From positions 682,001 to 746,000 of the forward strand of contig NC_057380.1 of assembly GCF_016906535.1 (NCBI RefSeq): DNA of 64,000 nt, given 5' to 3'. This DNA is from Rhizoctonia solani. Lineage: Eukaryota; Basidiomycota; Agaricomycetes; Cantharellales; Ceratobasidiaceae. Position 1 is the stretch's first letter; the number at the start of each line of letters is the position of its first letter. A program made the position numbers and the translations under genes. Positions 10,903 to 22,233 of this stretch are shown one piece after another. Under the pieces are notes generated by a model. That model had not been told where the DNA came from, did no database searches, and saw only the letters and a program-made list of their open reading frames with translations.

Positions 10903-12892
10903 GTTTTTCGCTATCCCTACTGCTTGTTGCGCTGATCCACCGATGGTGGGCCATTACCCAAGCCGGTGGACGACGTCCGCCTTCCCCAAGATCCTTCCCG
11001 ATAGTGGAAAACCTGTTTGCGATACCCCCCGGTCTGGAATACATGGCTTATATGAAGCTTGGCGAGAAGCTAAACAGTTGAGCTTGTACCTTAATTACTC
11101 AACATCCACTCAAAGAACGCTAACCACAAGTAGGTGACATCATCTCTCTGAAGCTGTTTGGTTACGATTTTGTCGTGCTAAATTCGTTCCGTGCCGCGGT
11201 AGATATACTTGACAAACGATCTAGCGTATACTCAGATCGTTTGAGTACACCAATGGTGCAGGAGCCCAACCTTTATGTTGAAATGAACCATTTAAGTGGC
11301 CATACTAAGTATTCGATGGATGAAACTCGACTATAGATTTGACCGGAGTGGTAATGTGAGTTTACTTAGGCAAAATATACGATACACTGCTATTGCTAAA
11401 GTATATTTCCAAGTAATGTGGCGTCGTCCATGCTCAAACTAGCTTACAGATACACTCTGCAAGGAGATAATGATACTATCTTTCAAGATATCTATGACAC
11501 CGCAAACCACGTTCAGCTGGCTGGAATGTCCACAAGTAAGTGTCTTACTTACAGAATTAAAGGTGTACCAATACACAGGGCTCGCAGACTTTCTTGTAAA
11601 TAAGTTCCCTCTTTTGTCTTATGTTCCAGATTGGCTCGCTGGAACAGGTTGGAAAAGCACCGCTCCCCAGTGGGGAGCGCTAAAGGAACAGGCTCTGTCT
11701 GTACCGTACGAGTGGACTAAAACTCAGATAGTAAGTATGGATGCCATAATATTATCTTTGAGACAGCCTTAATGCCATTGATGCCACGATGACACAGTCT
11801 TCCGGGGACATACAGCCTTCCATCTTGGGCGCACTTTTACAAAAAGCTGCCTTGACCTCGTATGTAAAAGAAGACGAGAAAGAGAGCATTTTTAAAGAAA
11901 TTGCCCATATTATTGTCTCTGGTACGTTTTATATGATAAACAAAAAACCTAAAAATTGACGTGCACTTTAGCCGGGACTGACACGGTAAGTATTCTGGAT
12001 ACCATTACTGAGGTTTACGTAAATGAATGTAGCAATACTTATTCAGACATCGACGGAACTTGTAGCTTTTATCGTAGCAATGGTCTTAAATCCGGATGTG
12101 CAAGTAAAAGCCCAAGAGGAACTAGATAACGTCCTTGGGCCCAGATCACTCCCTAATATGTCCGATAGAGAACGCCTACCCGATATCGGAAATCTTATCC
12201 AAGAGGTACTGCGATGGGAACCAGTTGCCCCAACAGGTATGATATACATGCCATTACATCCGGGCTCAAAAGCTCACCTAACGAAAACGGGCACACATGG
12301 CAGGCGTCCCTCATGCCTGCTGCCGGGATGAAAATTACTAAGGGTATGATATCAGAAAGAGAATAGTCGTGTAAGCCTGAGTTTGGGAGTACAGTAAACC
12401 TGGCAGAATTTATCTCTAACCGGGCTATTTAGCATTGGGAATATCTGGTCGGTCGTCCCGATGTTTCACCATACCCCACTCACAACTCCATCAGGGCAAT
12501 GACTCGCGACGAAAACATGTACAAAGATCCTGAAGTGTTCAACCCGGACAGGTTTCAGGATCCAACCTCTTGTTTTACACGGTGCTGGGCATTATGCATT
12601 TGCTATGCATTATGTATAGTAAATGCCCTGGAGTCTATTTCGCTGAAGCATCGTTGTTCATTACGATAGCATCACTGCTTGCTCATTTACTTTCTCGAAG
12701 AAGAAAGGACCGGATGGACGAGAGATCATTCCCAAGATTGAAAAAATCTCGAATGCGATCATAACGTAAGTAGGTCCATGTTTGGATCGAATTAAGTTAC
12801 TCACTCTGAGGACACAAACTAGGGAATTGAAGCCTTTCGATTTCGAGTTGAAGCTTCGGTCACTTGACCACGGGCAGCTAATATCGGAGTAA
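10903..12892 (+). pseudogene. Cytochrome P450 paralog 2, 5'-truncated and internally deleted
   Basis: Same family and exon plan as paralogs 1 and 3. Homology starts inside the membrane anchor (SLSLLLVALIHRWW) with no start codon in frame. The exon that should carry the C-helix is cut after FDRSGN, so the WRxxRR segment and about 60 residues are missing. The I-helix AGTDT sits on a 14-nt exon (11972-11985) and K-helix EVLRW is present. In the exon after the K-helix a GAA codon has become TAA (about 12334-12342). The stretch encoding DVPHAPxFGWGRR and its splice donor is deleted near 12560, leaving only KCPGVYFAEA of the heme loop. Its middle exons (PSILGALLQKAALTSYVKED) are the best-preserved frame of the family. 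It cannot make a heme-binding enzyme. Confidence 0.88.
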
Positions 12893-13000
12893 AAATACTA
12901 AATGTCAAACAGAATGCCGTCCGTTGTAACCCCTGGATGAACCAACAATATAAATGAGCTGCGTTGTGTGGTCTAAATCTGGCGTACGCAGCGTTGCAAT

Positions 13001-13220
13001 CTGTACGGGGCCCCGAAAATCTCGGGAGCGCTCCGGGACTTCAGTATGTATTGATCCTGATTTCAATTCAATTCTCACTTAAATACAGGCACTGGTTTTC
13101 AGCATTATAGCCTTGTACAGTGTCCTCGCCGAGCAATCCGGATTCGTCGGATCCTAACCAGGAGGTTCCCAAAACCGGAGCAATCCAGAGCGCTCCCGGG
13201 TTTTTGGGGCCCCCGTAGAG
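13001..13220. mobile_element. GC-rich MITE, family A, copy 2
   Basis: About 220 bp inserted in the 3' flank shared by P450 paralogs 1 and 2; the flank of paralog 1 is uninterrupted at the corresponding point, near 3831-3840. The ends ctgtacggggccccgaaaa and tttttggggcccccgtagag form the inverted repeat, extending through cgggagcgctc. The centre differs from copies 1 and 3, which suggests an internally rearranged member. Confidence 0.8.
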
Positions 13221-13747
13221 ATTGCGCAAACGCCAACTCACATTTGAAGAGACACAAGTAGTAAGGTAAACGTAGTGGCTGGACGCACGGCGCGCGGGAG
13301 TGACGCGTTGTGTTTTGGACTTTGAACAACTAAGATAGTCCGCACGCCAGAGTTAAAATGGCATCATTCATTACAATTTATAATTAGGTAGATTAGCTTG
13401 GATGTAAGCCATTGTAGGGAACTATCCATTTAGGTTCTTGTTTCAACAAGTCGGTACGCGCGTTAATTTTGAGTACAGTAGTAAATTGTACCAATAAAAA
13501 ACGCTTGAGGCACATAGGCCCAGGGAACAGTAAGGCGGCCTTGCACTGATTACCAAATCGATATCACGCAAGAGTGTCATTTCATTCAGTGTTCGGCCGA
13601 ACCGGAGAGCCCGAGACAGTTCCCAAGGTCCTTAGTATTTCAATAACAATGAGTGAAGCAAGCGCGGAGTTTGGGGCACGTATTAATTTTCAGTTAGCAC
13701 AGGAAATCGATACAGTACCTCCGCGACACAGAATTTCGTGAGAGTCT

Positions 13748-13941
13748 CTTCTACGAGGCCCCCAGAATCTCTGGAGCGCTACTGCCGGCGGGTACCCCGG
13801 AACATTTGGTGTGGCGCTTGGAAGTGCTCGTGGAGTGCTCCCAAGTGCTCGCCGAGCAATCCAGATCCGTCGGATTCTAACGAGGAGGTTCTCAAAACCG
13901 GAGTACACCAGAGTGCTCAAGGGTTTTTTGGCACCCCCTAG
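13748..13941. mobile_element. GC-rich MITE, family A, copy 3
   Basis: About 194 bp, colinear with the copy at 5370-5574 (shared core gtgctcgtggagtgc, cggat, aacgaggaggttc, aaaaccggag). The termini are more eroded: cttctacgaggcccccagaa at the left and ttttggcaccccctag at the right. It is the oldest-looking member by divergence. Confidence 0.7.
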
Positions 13942-14228
13942 ATTCCAAAGAAGTTTTGTCTGGTCGTAGTCCTCTTCTACAGCATATAGGCCGAATAGCT
14001 TCAACCCCTTTGGTTATATTATTTCCAAACTTGAAATCTACAGATACTTACTATTTATACAGACCAATGAGACCAATGATTGGCATGCCTGTTTCTAACA
14101 TTAAAGTGAGCTGATAATTACAGTAACCTCTGCTGATTCACTTAGTCGGTGGTCTTCAAGTTTATGGTATACAATTTACCTCGAATGTAAAGTTGCAGGT
14201 GTGCCCTTTTCGTCGGAGCATTAGGGAG

Positions 14229-14440
14229 CACGGTGGACCCCAAAAGTGCGGATTTTCTGAACGTGAAAAATCGCGCGTTATATGCGGAGTGTTGGCAAAA
14301 TCCGACCATTTTTTCCATGAATCCGCATCCTCAACTCACCCCTGTGTGTCGTCGAGGTGCGGATTCTGCTATTTTAGGTGCGGATGTCTGGCAAAATCTG
14401 GACGTCATGCGGATTTTCCGCACTTTTGGGGTTCACCGTG
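14229..14440. mobile_element. MITE, family B, with about 29-bp inverted repeats
   Basis: 212 bp from cacggtggaccccaaaag to cttttggggttcaccgtg. The two ends are inverted copies over about 29 bp with few mismatches (cacggtg[g/a]accccaaaagtgcgg). The inside repeats gtgcggat and ctggcaaaatc. A short direct gag lies on both flanks but is too short to call as a target duplication. Non-coding. Confidence 0.75.
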
Positions 14441-14570
14441 GAGTGTATCTTGGCTATTTACAAAGTTTTATGAAGTCCATGTATTAAGTGACACCTACGT
14501 ATCACTGCGGTACAACAAGATCCTATAACTTAGCATACCGGTGCGAACACCTTTTTTCAGCATCACATAG

Positions 14571-15637
14571 TAGCGTTGCGGCCGAGACGAGTTTGACCGG
14601 GTGGACCTCGTATCGCCTCGAAAATTGGGGCTTCGCGAGGTCAGGGATTCGCCTCGTCATCAAGGGAAAGAATCGCCGGCGAGTGACCGGCCACTCGCTG
14701 GAGCTAACCAAATTAGGACCGGCGAGTCCCACTTGACTCGCATTAGTCAGCTACGGCCCGCTTCCCGACCTGGGTCTCACTCCGCTGTACTCAATCGCAG
14801 CAAAAAATCCTATTGTGCTTAATGAAATGAATAAATAAATAGTCAGCATTTTGACACAGCTTTCAATTCTGGAATTCTACAGCACATAACTCGTGAGCTG
14901 TTACAACGTCATATACCTTGCTCTTGCCTGCGATAGGCGCATATACGCGCATGCATCCTGAAACAAATCAGCCGCAATGAGCTTGGAGCATACCTGGAGC
15001 AACCAGATGACCGCACAAGCTGAATGAAGTCATGAGAAAAAAGAGAGCAAGTGTGTGGTATGAAAGTAAGAGACACAAGGAGGGTTGAAGGGCAAGCTCG
15101 AACTGCTCAGCTTCTGGTGCATCCAATATCTCATTGTTTCTTTTTATTCGTATCTTACTTACAATGCAACGACCCGTCGGCGACCCTGCTACTCAGCCCG
15201 AGCCAGCTCTCGTCCGAACGAGCTTTTTCATCTAGTAAGTTAACTTGCACCTCCGAGCGGAACCGGATCTCCTCCAGGTCCATGGAGTCACTCCAGGTTC
15301 TCAAGCATGCGTTGTATCGACGCCGCAGGTCAGCAGCTGAATCGCAAGTTCTCGACTTTGTAGCCCATCAGTTCGAGAACCTGGAGGTGAATGATTAGGT
15401 GGAATAGTTCTGATTTTATCTCTTATGTACATTATAATCTGTGAACTACATTCTTCAGAGCTGACGATCCTGCCGAATCTTGGACCAACGTAGGCGCCGA
15501 GCCTTCCCGCTGGCTGACAAACCATCGGTAAAGTCGGCGAGTTAGGGTCGATTTTGCTTAGTCAACCTCGCTGAGTTTAAACTTGCTCGACTTCTCACGA
15601 GTTCGCATCGTCTCGTCTCGCCTCGGCCGCAACGCTA
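14571..15637. mobile_element. hAT-superfamily transposon, internally deleted, with 8-bp target duplication
   Basis: 1067 bp with termini tagcgttgcggccgag and its inverted copy ctcggccgcaacgcta, 16 bp identical. The element is flanked by the direct repeat tcacatag (14563-14570 and 15638-15645). An 8-bp duplication with a TAGNG-type end is the hAT hallmark. It retains a fragment of the transposase C-terminus (see 15164-15398), so it is a deletion derivative that would need transposase in trans. Confidence 0.9.
15164..15398 (+). pseudogene. hAT transposase C-terminal dimerisation fragment
   Basis: The frame reads NDPSATLLLSPSQLSSERAF, then SSSKLTCTSERNRISSRSM, then ESLQVLKHALYRR. This matches the conserved hAT dimerisation region (P-x-S-S-x-ERxFS, then RxRxS...LxxLKxA). 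No upstream catalytic domain remains between here and 14571. Orientation is plus within the element. Confidence 0.75.
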
Positions 15638-15645
15638 TCACATAG

Positions 15646-16315
15646 CCTTGGACAACAACTTCAGTATACCTTCCTCAGTGCGAATCAGATTATGAGAGGC
15701 TTTATGCCTAAAAATTATATATGACCACAGTCTCAACCCAATATTTACTTTAACGTGAGGCTGTGGGTCGGAGCTTGGGAAAGATACACGAGCTGAGACA
15801 CCGGGGTGACGCAACCACGTGACCGCTGGGCGCTCGTGGTTGACCATACTCGTACGTCGCGCTCGGCCTGCAGACGTGCCTCTATTCTCTTTTTAACAAA
15901 ATAACATTTCCATGAATAGCATCAATCCTATCACGTTTGCGTATGGATTGGCCTCCCGGACTGACTCTAGATCTATCTCTGTCTCCTTCACGATTTCCCA
16001 CTGTTCAATCGCCATTTACCAACGGTTTCTGTAAACAACATAACTAATAACATTGATTCTATGACCGTTTTACATGAGCTACTCTTTTAAGCTCAACACA
16101 TCTATTAGTGGTTTCTTTTATTCGATTGCCGTTCGCTAACCGGTGTTCCCCCCGTCAACTATAGCGGCTGATAACGCCTGACTTGCTGGCACTGGCGACT
16201 AGGCATGCAACTTCAACCCTTCTATAGCTCACTGACTGCATGATCGTACATTCATACGTTACTCAGTTCGATAGATGAGTTGCCTTACTATATAGGCCAT
16301 CATGCTGAGGTAAAG
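15646..16315. other. Intergenic upstream of the CYP53-like gene, no gene seen
   Basis: Probably distal promoter of the CYP53-like gene. A stretch right of the hAT element (ttcagtataccttcctcagt, about 15660) resembles one at about 42194. I see no other assignable content. Confidence 0.4.
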
Positions 16316-16351
16316 TTTCATCAAGTCGGCACGCGCGCGTTGATGACGTAA
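16316..16351 (+). promoter_or_regulatory. 36-nt conserved upstream block with inverted repeat, CYP53 copy A
   Basis: The 36 nt here are identical to 28740-28775, upstream of the second CYP53 copy. Both lie about 380-390 bp before the ATG. The block contains inverted arms tcatcaa and ttgatga around a cgcgcgcg core, followed by tgacgtaa, which resembles a bZIP/CRE-type site. Surrounding promoter sequence has diverged more. A related, weaker copy (caacaagtcggtacgcgcgt) occurs at about 13445. Function as an operator is inferred. Confidence 0.55.
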
Positions 16352-16731
16352 ACACATCTGGAGTTAAACTGTCCTCGGCGATCGTTACAAGCAAATTCAT
16401 CTCCTTGTTGTGCTTCGTGCCACCCTTGTGGTACGCCGACGCTCGTAACTGTCAGGAATCTCTGTTCCCGAACCTTCAACTATCATCGCGTAAGTTCTTT
16501 TTTATTGGCTGTTCCGATTCATATCCCGCAATGCGGCTTTCACAACCTGCGACGGGCCAATGAAACCCCCAGTGAAATTGCCCGGGCCCGATGATATGCT
16601 ATATCATATCTCATACTCATATAGCCAATTAGCCATCGCAGCTACGCTGTATATAATGCCCACACCAGCCTCGAGAACACCATCAACCTCCTACTGCCTC
16701 TCTCATACCACCCAATCTTTCACCGCACACC

Positions 16732-18751
16732 ATGTCAGCTCAATCACTTCAGCCTGTCCAATGTGCCGCAGCGCTCGGAGCTGTCGCGGTGCGTCTCTAC
16801 CTGTCCTAAAAAACCTACCATTCATTTAGCAACGTATAAACTGAAACAGCTGGCCTACTACTTGCTCCCATACTTGCATGACCCGCACGAATATCGCCGT
16901 CGGTTCTCTGGACCACTACTGGCTAGCTTGAGCGGCTGGTGGATGTCGTATACGTGCTTGACAAAGGATCAAAACGAACACATAAGGCAATTACACCAGA
17001 AGTATGGTGCGTCCTCTGATCAATATTCTAGCTCGCATATATACTTGAAGCTGAGCGTACACAACAGGCACATTCGTCAGAATAGGTCCGAATCACATCA
17101 GCATATCTGATCCTGACGCGATGGAGGTAGGCTCCGGACTTCATCCACAGCTCGTATATCATGACTTGACATCCCACGTAGGCTGTGTATGCCCATGGAA
17201 GCGGCCTTCTCAAGTCGGATTTCTACGGAGGAGCCCCAGGTCACGCTTCGAATACGTTTGTCGAGTTAGACAAGTCCAAGCATCTCAGTAAGTCCAAGCA
17301 CCGTCGGGCTCAACTCTTACCTGATCCATGTTGCAGAGCTGCGTAAACGCATTGCAAATATCTTCAGCCAGCAGAACGTCTTGACATTTCAGCCGCGAGT
17401 CAAGAAGCATATTGCTCAGCTCTGCGCTCAGCTCGACTTCCGCTGCAAGGAGGCAGCTCGTGGTGTATCTGGCTTCAACTGGACCGCATATAACGGCTCT
17501 GCAGTCGTAGACTTTTGCCCGCGTAGGTCTTTCGTCCACGGTGCTGGCTCGATTGTACGATTTACTTAACCACGCCTTGATTGTGTAGAGCTTTCGTATC
17601 TCGCGTTCGATGTTATTGGCGACCTGGCAGCTGGAGCCTCGTTCGGACTGATCCAGGCTCAGAAGGACTCCTCTCCTATCGTTGGCTCGAGCGACGAGAC
17701 CGGACAGAAAGATGAGGGAGCGGTCCAAATCCCGGTCATTGCCGCCATGGCCAGCTTCAACACGCTTATAGTCGCAGTGCAGATGTTTCCATTATGGGCG
17801 CGTAACATCGTCAAGCTTCTTCCGTGGTACGTCTCCGGGTTCATGAAGCAGATTGGCTTCTTTGGCTTGGTAGCAGCCATAATCGAGGCTCGACTGAAGC
17901 GTGGATCGAACGAAGAGGACGGACCCGACTTTATAGACAAGTTCCTGGAGGCTAAGAACGAAGACGGTACTGGGATGACTGTAGATGAGCTACGCTCCGA
18001 GACGAGCGTGATGCTCCTTGCTGGAAGCGATACCTCGAGCAAGTACGCATGTCTTCTTACTCTCAGCCGTGTCGCCGCTAACATATCTTCGTGCTCCAAG
18101 TACTCTCAGCTCGCTGTTCTACCACCTCGCCATAAACCCCGACATGCAGCGCAAGTTGCAGAACGAGCTAGACGAGCATCTGCCACCAGTCCAGTCCGAA
18201 GACAGTGACGACAAGAGTGGTATCGTTGTTCCCCCTAGCGACATAGTGCCCGACTACAACGACATCAAAAACCTACCCTATCTCAACGCATGCATCAAAG
18301 AAGTCCTTCGCGTACACTCGACCATCGGCACCGGTCTTCCTCGCATTGTTCCTGAAGGAAAGACGCTGACAGTCGCGGGTCAGACGTTCAAGGCGGGAAG
18401 CGTGATTAGCGTGCCTTCGTACGTGACCAACAGGTCGGATGTGTGGGGACCGGATGCGTCTGAGTTTCGACCTGAGCGGTGGCTGGATGAGAATGTGACG
18501 TCGGTAAACAAGTACTTTGTGCCGTTCTCGACTGGGCCTCGGTGAGTGACAGTGGATGGCAGATAGTGGCTAGAGATGTTAACTTGAGCCTGAACAGGTC
18601 TTGTGTTGGACGGAACTTGGCATATATGAATCTGGCACTGATTACGGCAGGGCTGCTACGGCGCTACTCGATAGAAGCACTTCCCACGACCAAGGTAGCA
18701 TATGGGCTTTTTGTATTGAAGCTAAAGCAAACGTGGTTTATGAACAGTTAA
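16732..18751 (+). CDS. Cytochrome P450, CYP53-like (benzoate 4-monooxygenase family), copy A
   Basis: CYP53 enzymes para-hydroxylate benzoate and related aromatic acids at the ER membrane; the substrate here is inferred. Exon 1 (16732-16788) encodes a short anchor and joins via a 61-nt intron to LAYYLLPYLHDPHEY (from 16850). Frame holds through GTFVRIGPNHISISDPDAME, the FSQQNVL segment, the PDFIDKFLEA region, I-helix LLAGSDTSS, K-helix EVLR, FRPERW and heme motif FSTGPRSCVGRN. Four bases present in copy B (after gcaaac, about 18732) are missing here. The tail therefore ends TWFMNS at 18751; the next frame would still encode QLTVHGTFVREAAHCEVAIK. The last roughly 28 residues are thus lost. All catalytic parts are present, so the gene may still work. 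Next upstream paralog is a dead P450. Confidence 0.85.
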
Positions 18752-20042
18752 CGGTGCATGGAACATTCGTGAGAGAGGCGGCGCATTGCGAAGTCGCAAT
18801 CAAACGCCGCGACTAAGCAAGATTGGCTGGTGCTGGCGTGATATAATGATGGTGGATCTGCGACATAGAGCTATAGGTTTTCTTGTATGATATTCTTCCC
18901 AATAATGCACGTGGAGTTTCAGCCCTGCGAAGGAGTTCGTGCGTTACCAGGGCTCTCGCTACATAATCGTTTCTCAGGGACCCAAGGTAACGAAACGACC
19001 GATGCACATCAGGCAAATTAGCAACGTTGACAGGCTGAAGTCATCCCCAGCCTTGAACCGTCACATTTTAATTATGGTATGCAAATGATGAATGGGCAAC
19101 AAATACCCAGAAAGCCTCATACCGGGATACTTCAAACACTTATTTATATTTCACAGCGCTTGTGTTAAGCATGAATCTTCATTGGGTCGGTCGAATTTCT
19201 CACAAGACACAGGTGATATGGTCACTCTCCCAAGCCAAGACCACAATGGCACCCGATCCCTATTGCATTTGTGGGGAGTCTGTTTCACCCGTCGATCACT
19301 CTCTCAAAGCCGTTGTTGATGGCGACTGGTCTGTCCGTATGATGTGTATTTTCATGTCAAACGTCAAGATTTATGGCGGTCGCACCTCAGCAGATGTATC
19401 AGCCGGCGGAACGAGTGGTTGTTCCCTATACATTTGTAGGTTTTCTCTTACTCAACATCTCTTTAGTACTGAGTCGATTAATATGGAGGGCGAACCTTAG
19501 ACTCTGCGACCAATCCTGTCGTTTCGTAAAGTGTCGCCGAATCCACCATATGCACCATCGATATTATCGACTGAATTGGAAATTCCCGACACTCTTCCCA
19601 GTACCACGACATACCACAACATTCAGGCCTCCCACGTCACCTAATATTGACAAAATCCTCGCTCAAGTGCAGCTTATTATAGCTCGTGCCGACCTCTATT
19701 ACGCTAAATCTGGCTTTATTCCAGGAGAACAGAAGCTGCTCGGCGCTGACCGATGGCGACCTTCGTGAGATTCACGTCAACGCGGGATGCTCGCATCCGA
19801 ACCCATAGTCGGAAAATGCACTGGGCATTTCGCTCATCATACAATCGTAGGAAAAATATGGGGAACCAGAAGGTATTTATACGACAATGTATCTCTCGTC
19901 AACATCATCTCCTCTGCATCTCCTCTGCTCTTGGCTTTCAACAAGTATCTCAATAAATCCCAATCATCAAACATGGTCGTCCAGCCAATCGAAACTTCCA
20001 GCCGCGAGTACACCATCCCGGCCCACCTCCGCCACTCTGCCG
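18752..20042. other. 3' flank of CYP53 copy A, partly duplicated; no gene assigned
   Basis: The first part resembles the flank after 31577, including a block near 19163-19235 similar to 32216-32290, so the duplicated unit extends past the gene. Small plus-strand frames at 19246-19498 (starting MAPDPYCICGESV) and 19373-19768 (with a hydrophobic stretch FLLLNISLVLSRL) may be coding but show no domain. Confidence 0.4.
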
Positions 20043-21118
20043 ATGAGCCGCTCTACAAAGGCCAGCACTCGCCTCCGCCAAATGCTTGCTCGTCCTGGCA
20101 TTGTAGTCGCCCCTGGCGTTTGCGACGGCATCAGCGCTCGCTGTGCTCTTGAGGCTGGGTTTGACTGTCTCTACCAGAGGTGTGTTCATAATACCTACAC
20201 TGTGCTTACTTTATTAACACCGAAATTTTAGTGGCGCTGCCACCACGGCTGCTAAGCTTGGCATGCCTGATCTTGCGATTGCCACCCTCCCCGACTTTGT
20301 GCAAAATGCCACTATGATTACCGGCTTGAGCTATTCCACCCCACTCATTGCTGATGCGGACACCGGGTTTGGTGGGCCGGCAATGGTAGCTCGTACCGTG
20401 CAGATGTATGATCGAGCTGGCGTCGCTGCCCTCCATATTGAGGATCAGGTGGGCACAAATACTTCAAATTTCTTAATCCAGCGAAGAAACTCACATGAAA
20501 ATTCGATTCTTTTCAGGTTCAAACCAAGCGTTGTGGACACTTGTTGGGCAAGCAGGTCGTTTCTACTGAGGAGTTTGTTACTCGCATTCGTGCCGCTGTT
20601 CAGGCTCGCGATGCCATTCCTGGAAGCGACATTGTGGTTATCGCTCGCACGGACTCGGCCCAAGTGCTTGGTATGGACGAGGCCATTCGTCGTCTCCAAG
20701 CTGCTGCTTCGGTTGGTGCAGACGTCGCATTTATCGAGGGTGTGAAGACCAAGGAACTCCTTGAGAAAACTGTCAAGGCACTCCATCCTACTCCCGTAAG
20801 CACAGTTGCCATAGATTAATCGTACAGATGCCTAACAATCAACAGGTTCTCGTCAACGTAATTTCGGGAGGTCTCACTCCTTCCTTCACAACCAAAGAAG
20901 CTGAAGAAATGGGAGCCAAGATTATTATCTTTTCGCTAGTTTCGTGCGTTGCGGCTGCCCATGGAATCCGCGAAGCAATGGCTCTCCTCAAGAAGACCGG
21001 CACGGACCATACCTCTGCACGTGGGATGGACCCCCGCAAATTCTTTGAGGTTGTGGGCCTGGACGAAGTGATTGAGGTTGACAGGCGCGCGGGAGGTACA
21101 GCGCTTAGCTCCATCTAA
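20043..21118 (+). CDS. PEP mutase / isocitrate lyase superfamily enzyme
   Basis: TIM-barrel family that makes or breaks C-C or P-C bonds next to a carboxylate (carboxyphosphonoenolpyruvate mutase, oxaloacetate hydrolase, methylisocitrate lyase relatives). Four exons, 20043-20179, 20232-20448, 20517-20795 and 20846-21118, give a continuous frame: PGVCDGISARCALEAGFDCLY, ADADTGFGG (metal-binding loop), HIEDQ, KRCGHLLGK (the KxCGH active-site loop) and ARTDS. The protein is about 301 residues, normal for the family. ATG 19973 in another frame starts a plausible leader (MVVQPIETSSREYTIPAHL). A one-base slip at about 20050-20070 would join it, so the true start may lie upstream of a frameshift. The exact reaction cannot be told from sequence. 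Confidence 0.85.
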
Positions 21119-22233
21119 AGCGTTCGGTTCACACCATGTATCCTGGGCTTTGTGTCTTTTATGGTGGTGCTGCACTTGTCGCTGTGGTTCTTGGTAATTG
21201 AGATCCTGTGTATTCGACCCTGAAATAGATATAGTCGTTTTGCTCCCGATATTCAATTGGATTCCCGACGTGTACTTCAGCTGGGTTGAATAACTTGATC
21301 CGTTCGGCGTAAGTTGTTCACAGTCTAAACCTAAACAACAGAATAGAACAACCTTATGTGTCTTATCTGAAGGAATTTCGTTCAGCCTTGGTGGGCTATT
21401 CCAATCAAGATTGGGGGTTCCTCAAGACGCAAAACTTACTTAGCCTTTGGGTGATATCCAGTAAAGCTGCTGTACTTATTACTATATGCTCTGTCCCGAT
21501 CATGGCAATCCAATACGGCCGACTGAAAACAATCACGTGACCATCGTATCTACTTCAATAAGAGTTGCTGTAACCAGCCATCAACTACCACAGTTCAGCT
21601 GAGTATCGGATCAGTTCACTCCTTGCTTTAAATTACCACAATACAAATGGTCAGGTTAGTAAGAACTTACGATAGATCCATCCGCACCGGAACTCCTTTC
21701 TTTGTGTCTATTAACTTGATCCTTCGATACTTCCAACTTCTGGCGCAAGACTTCTGATCTCTCGTCATACTCGACAGCGCATGGTCTCGTGTGCCGTAGA
21801 GCCATAAGGAAATACATGGGAACCGTGGCAAGCTGCTTCCATCCGGATCTGTCCATGCACACCTACTTGCGGCTGTCATAAAATCACAAGGAGTATCATT
21901 CCGCCGAACAGAATCAGCGTTGGTGTTCACCCTACTTCGAGAGTGCGGAAAGAACGCGAATACTTACCTTATCCATACAAGTATGCTTCAGAAGTCCGGT
22001 AAGTCACTATGCACGTGTTCATCGGAGGCCCCCTTGATGCATTTTTACTGGTGACAGTATCTTACCCTCAACTCTGCCAACATGGGTAACATCCTGACCA
22101 TATGCCCCCGGAATCCATATATTCTGGAAAGGGTTCAAGTCTTCTCGCCAAGCGTCTCGCTTCGACGACAACTTATAAACCTGGCGCTGGCCGAGTTTCT
22201 CCCAGATCTCGTGGTACTTGGACGACGATCAAG
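21119..22233. other. Intergenic, no gene seen
   Basis: Contains the promoter of the downstream GMC gene. The minus-strand frames at 21656-21930 overlap one another and show no family features. Confidence 0.4.
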
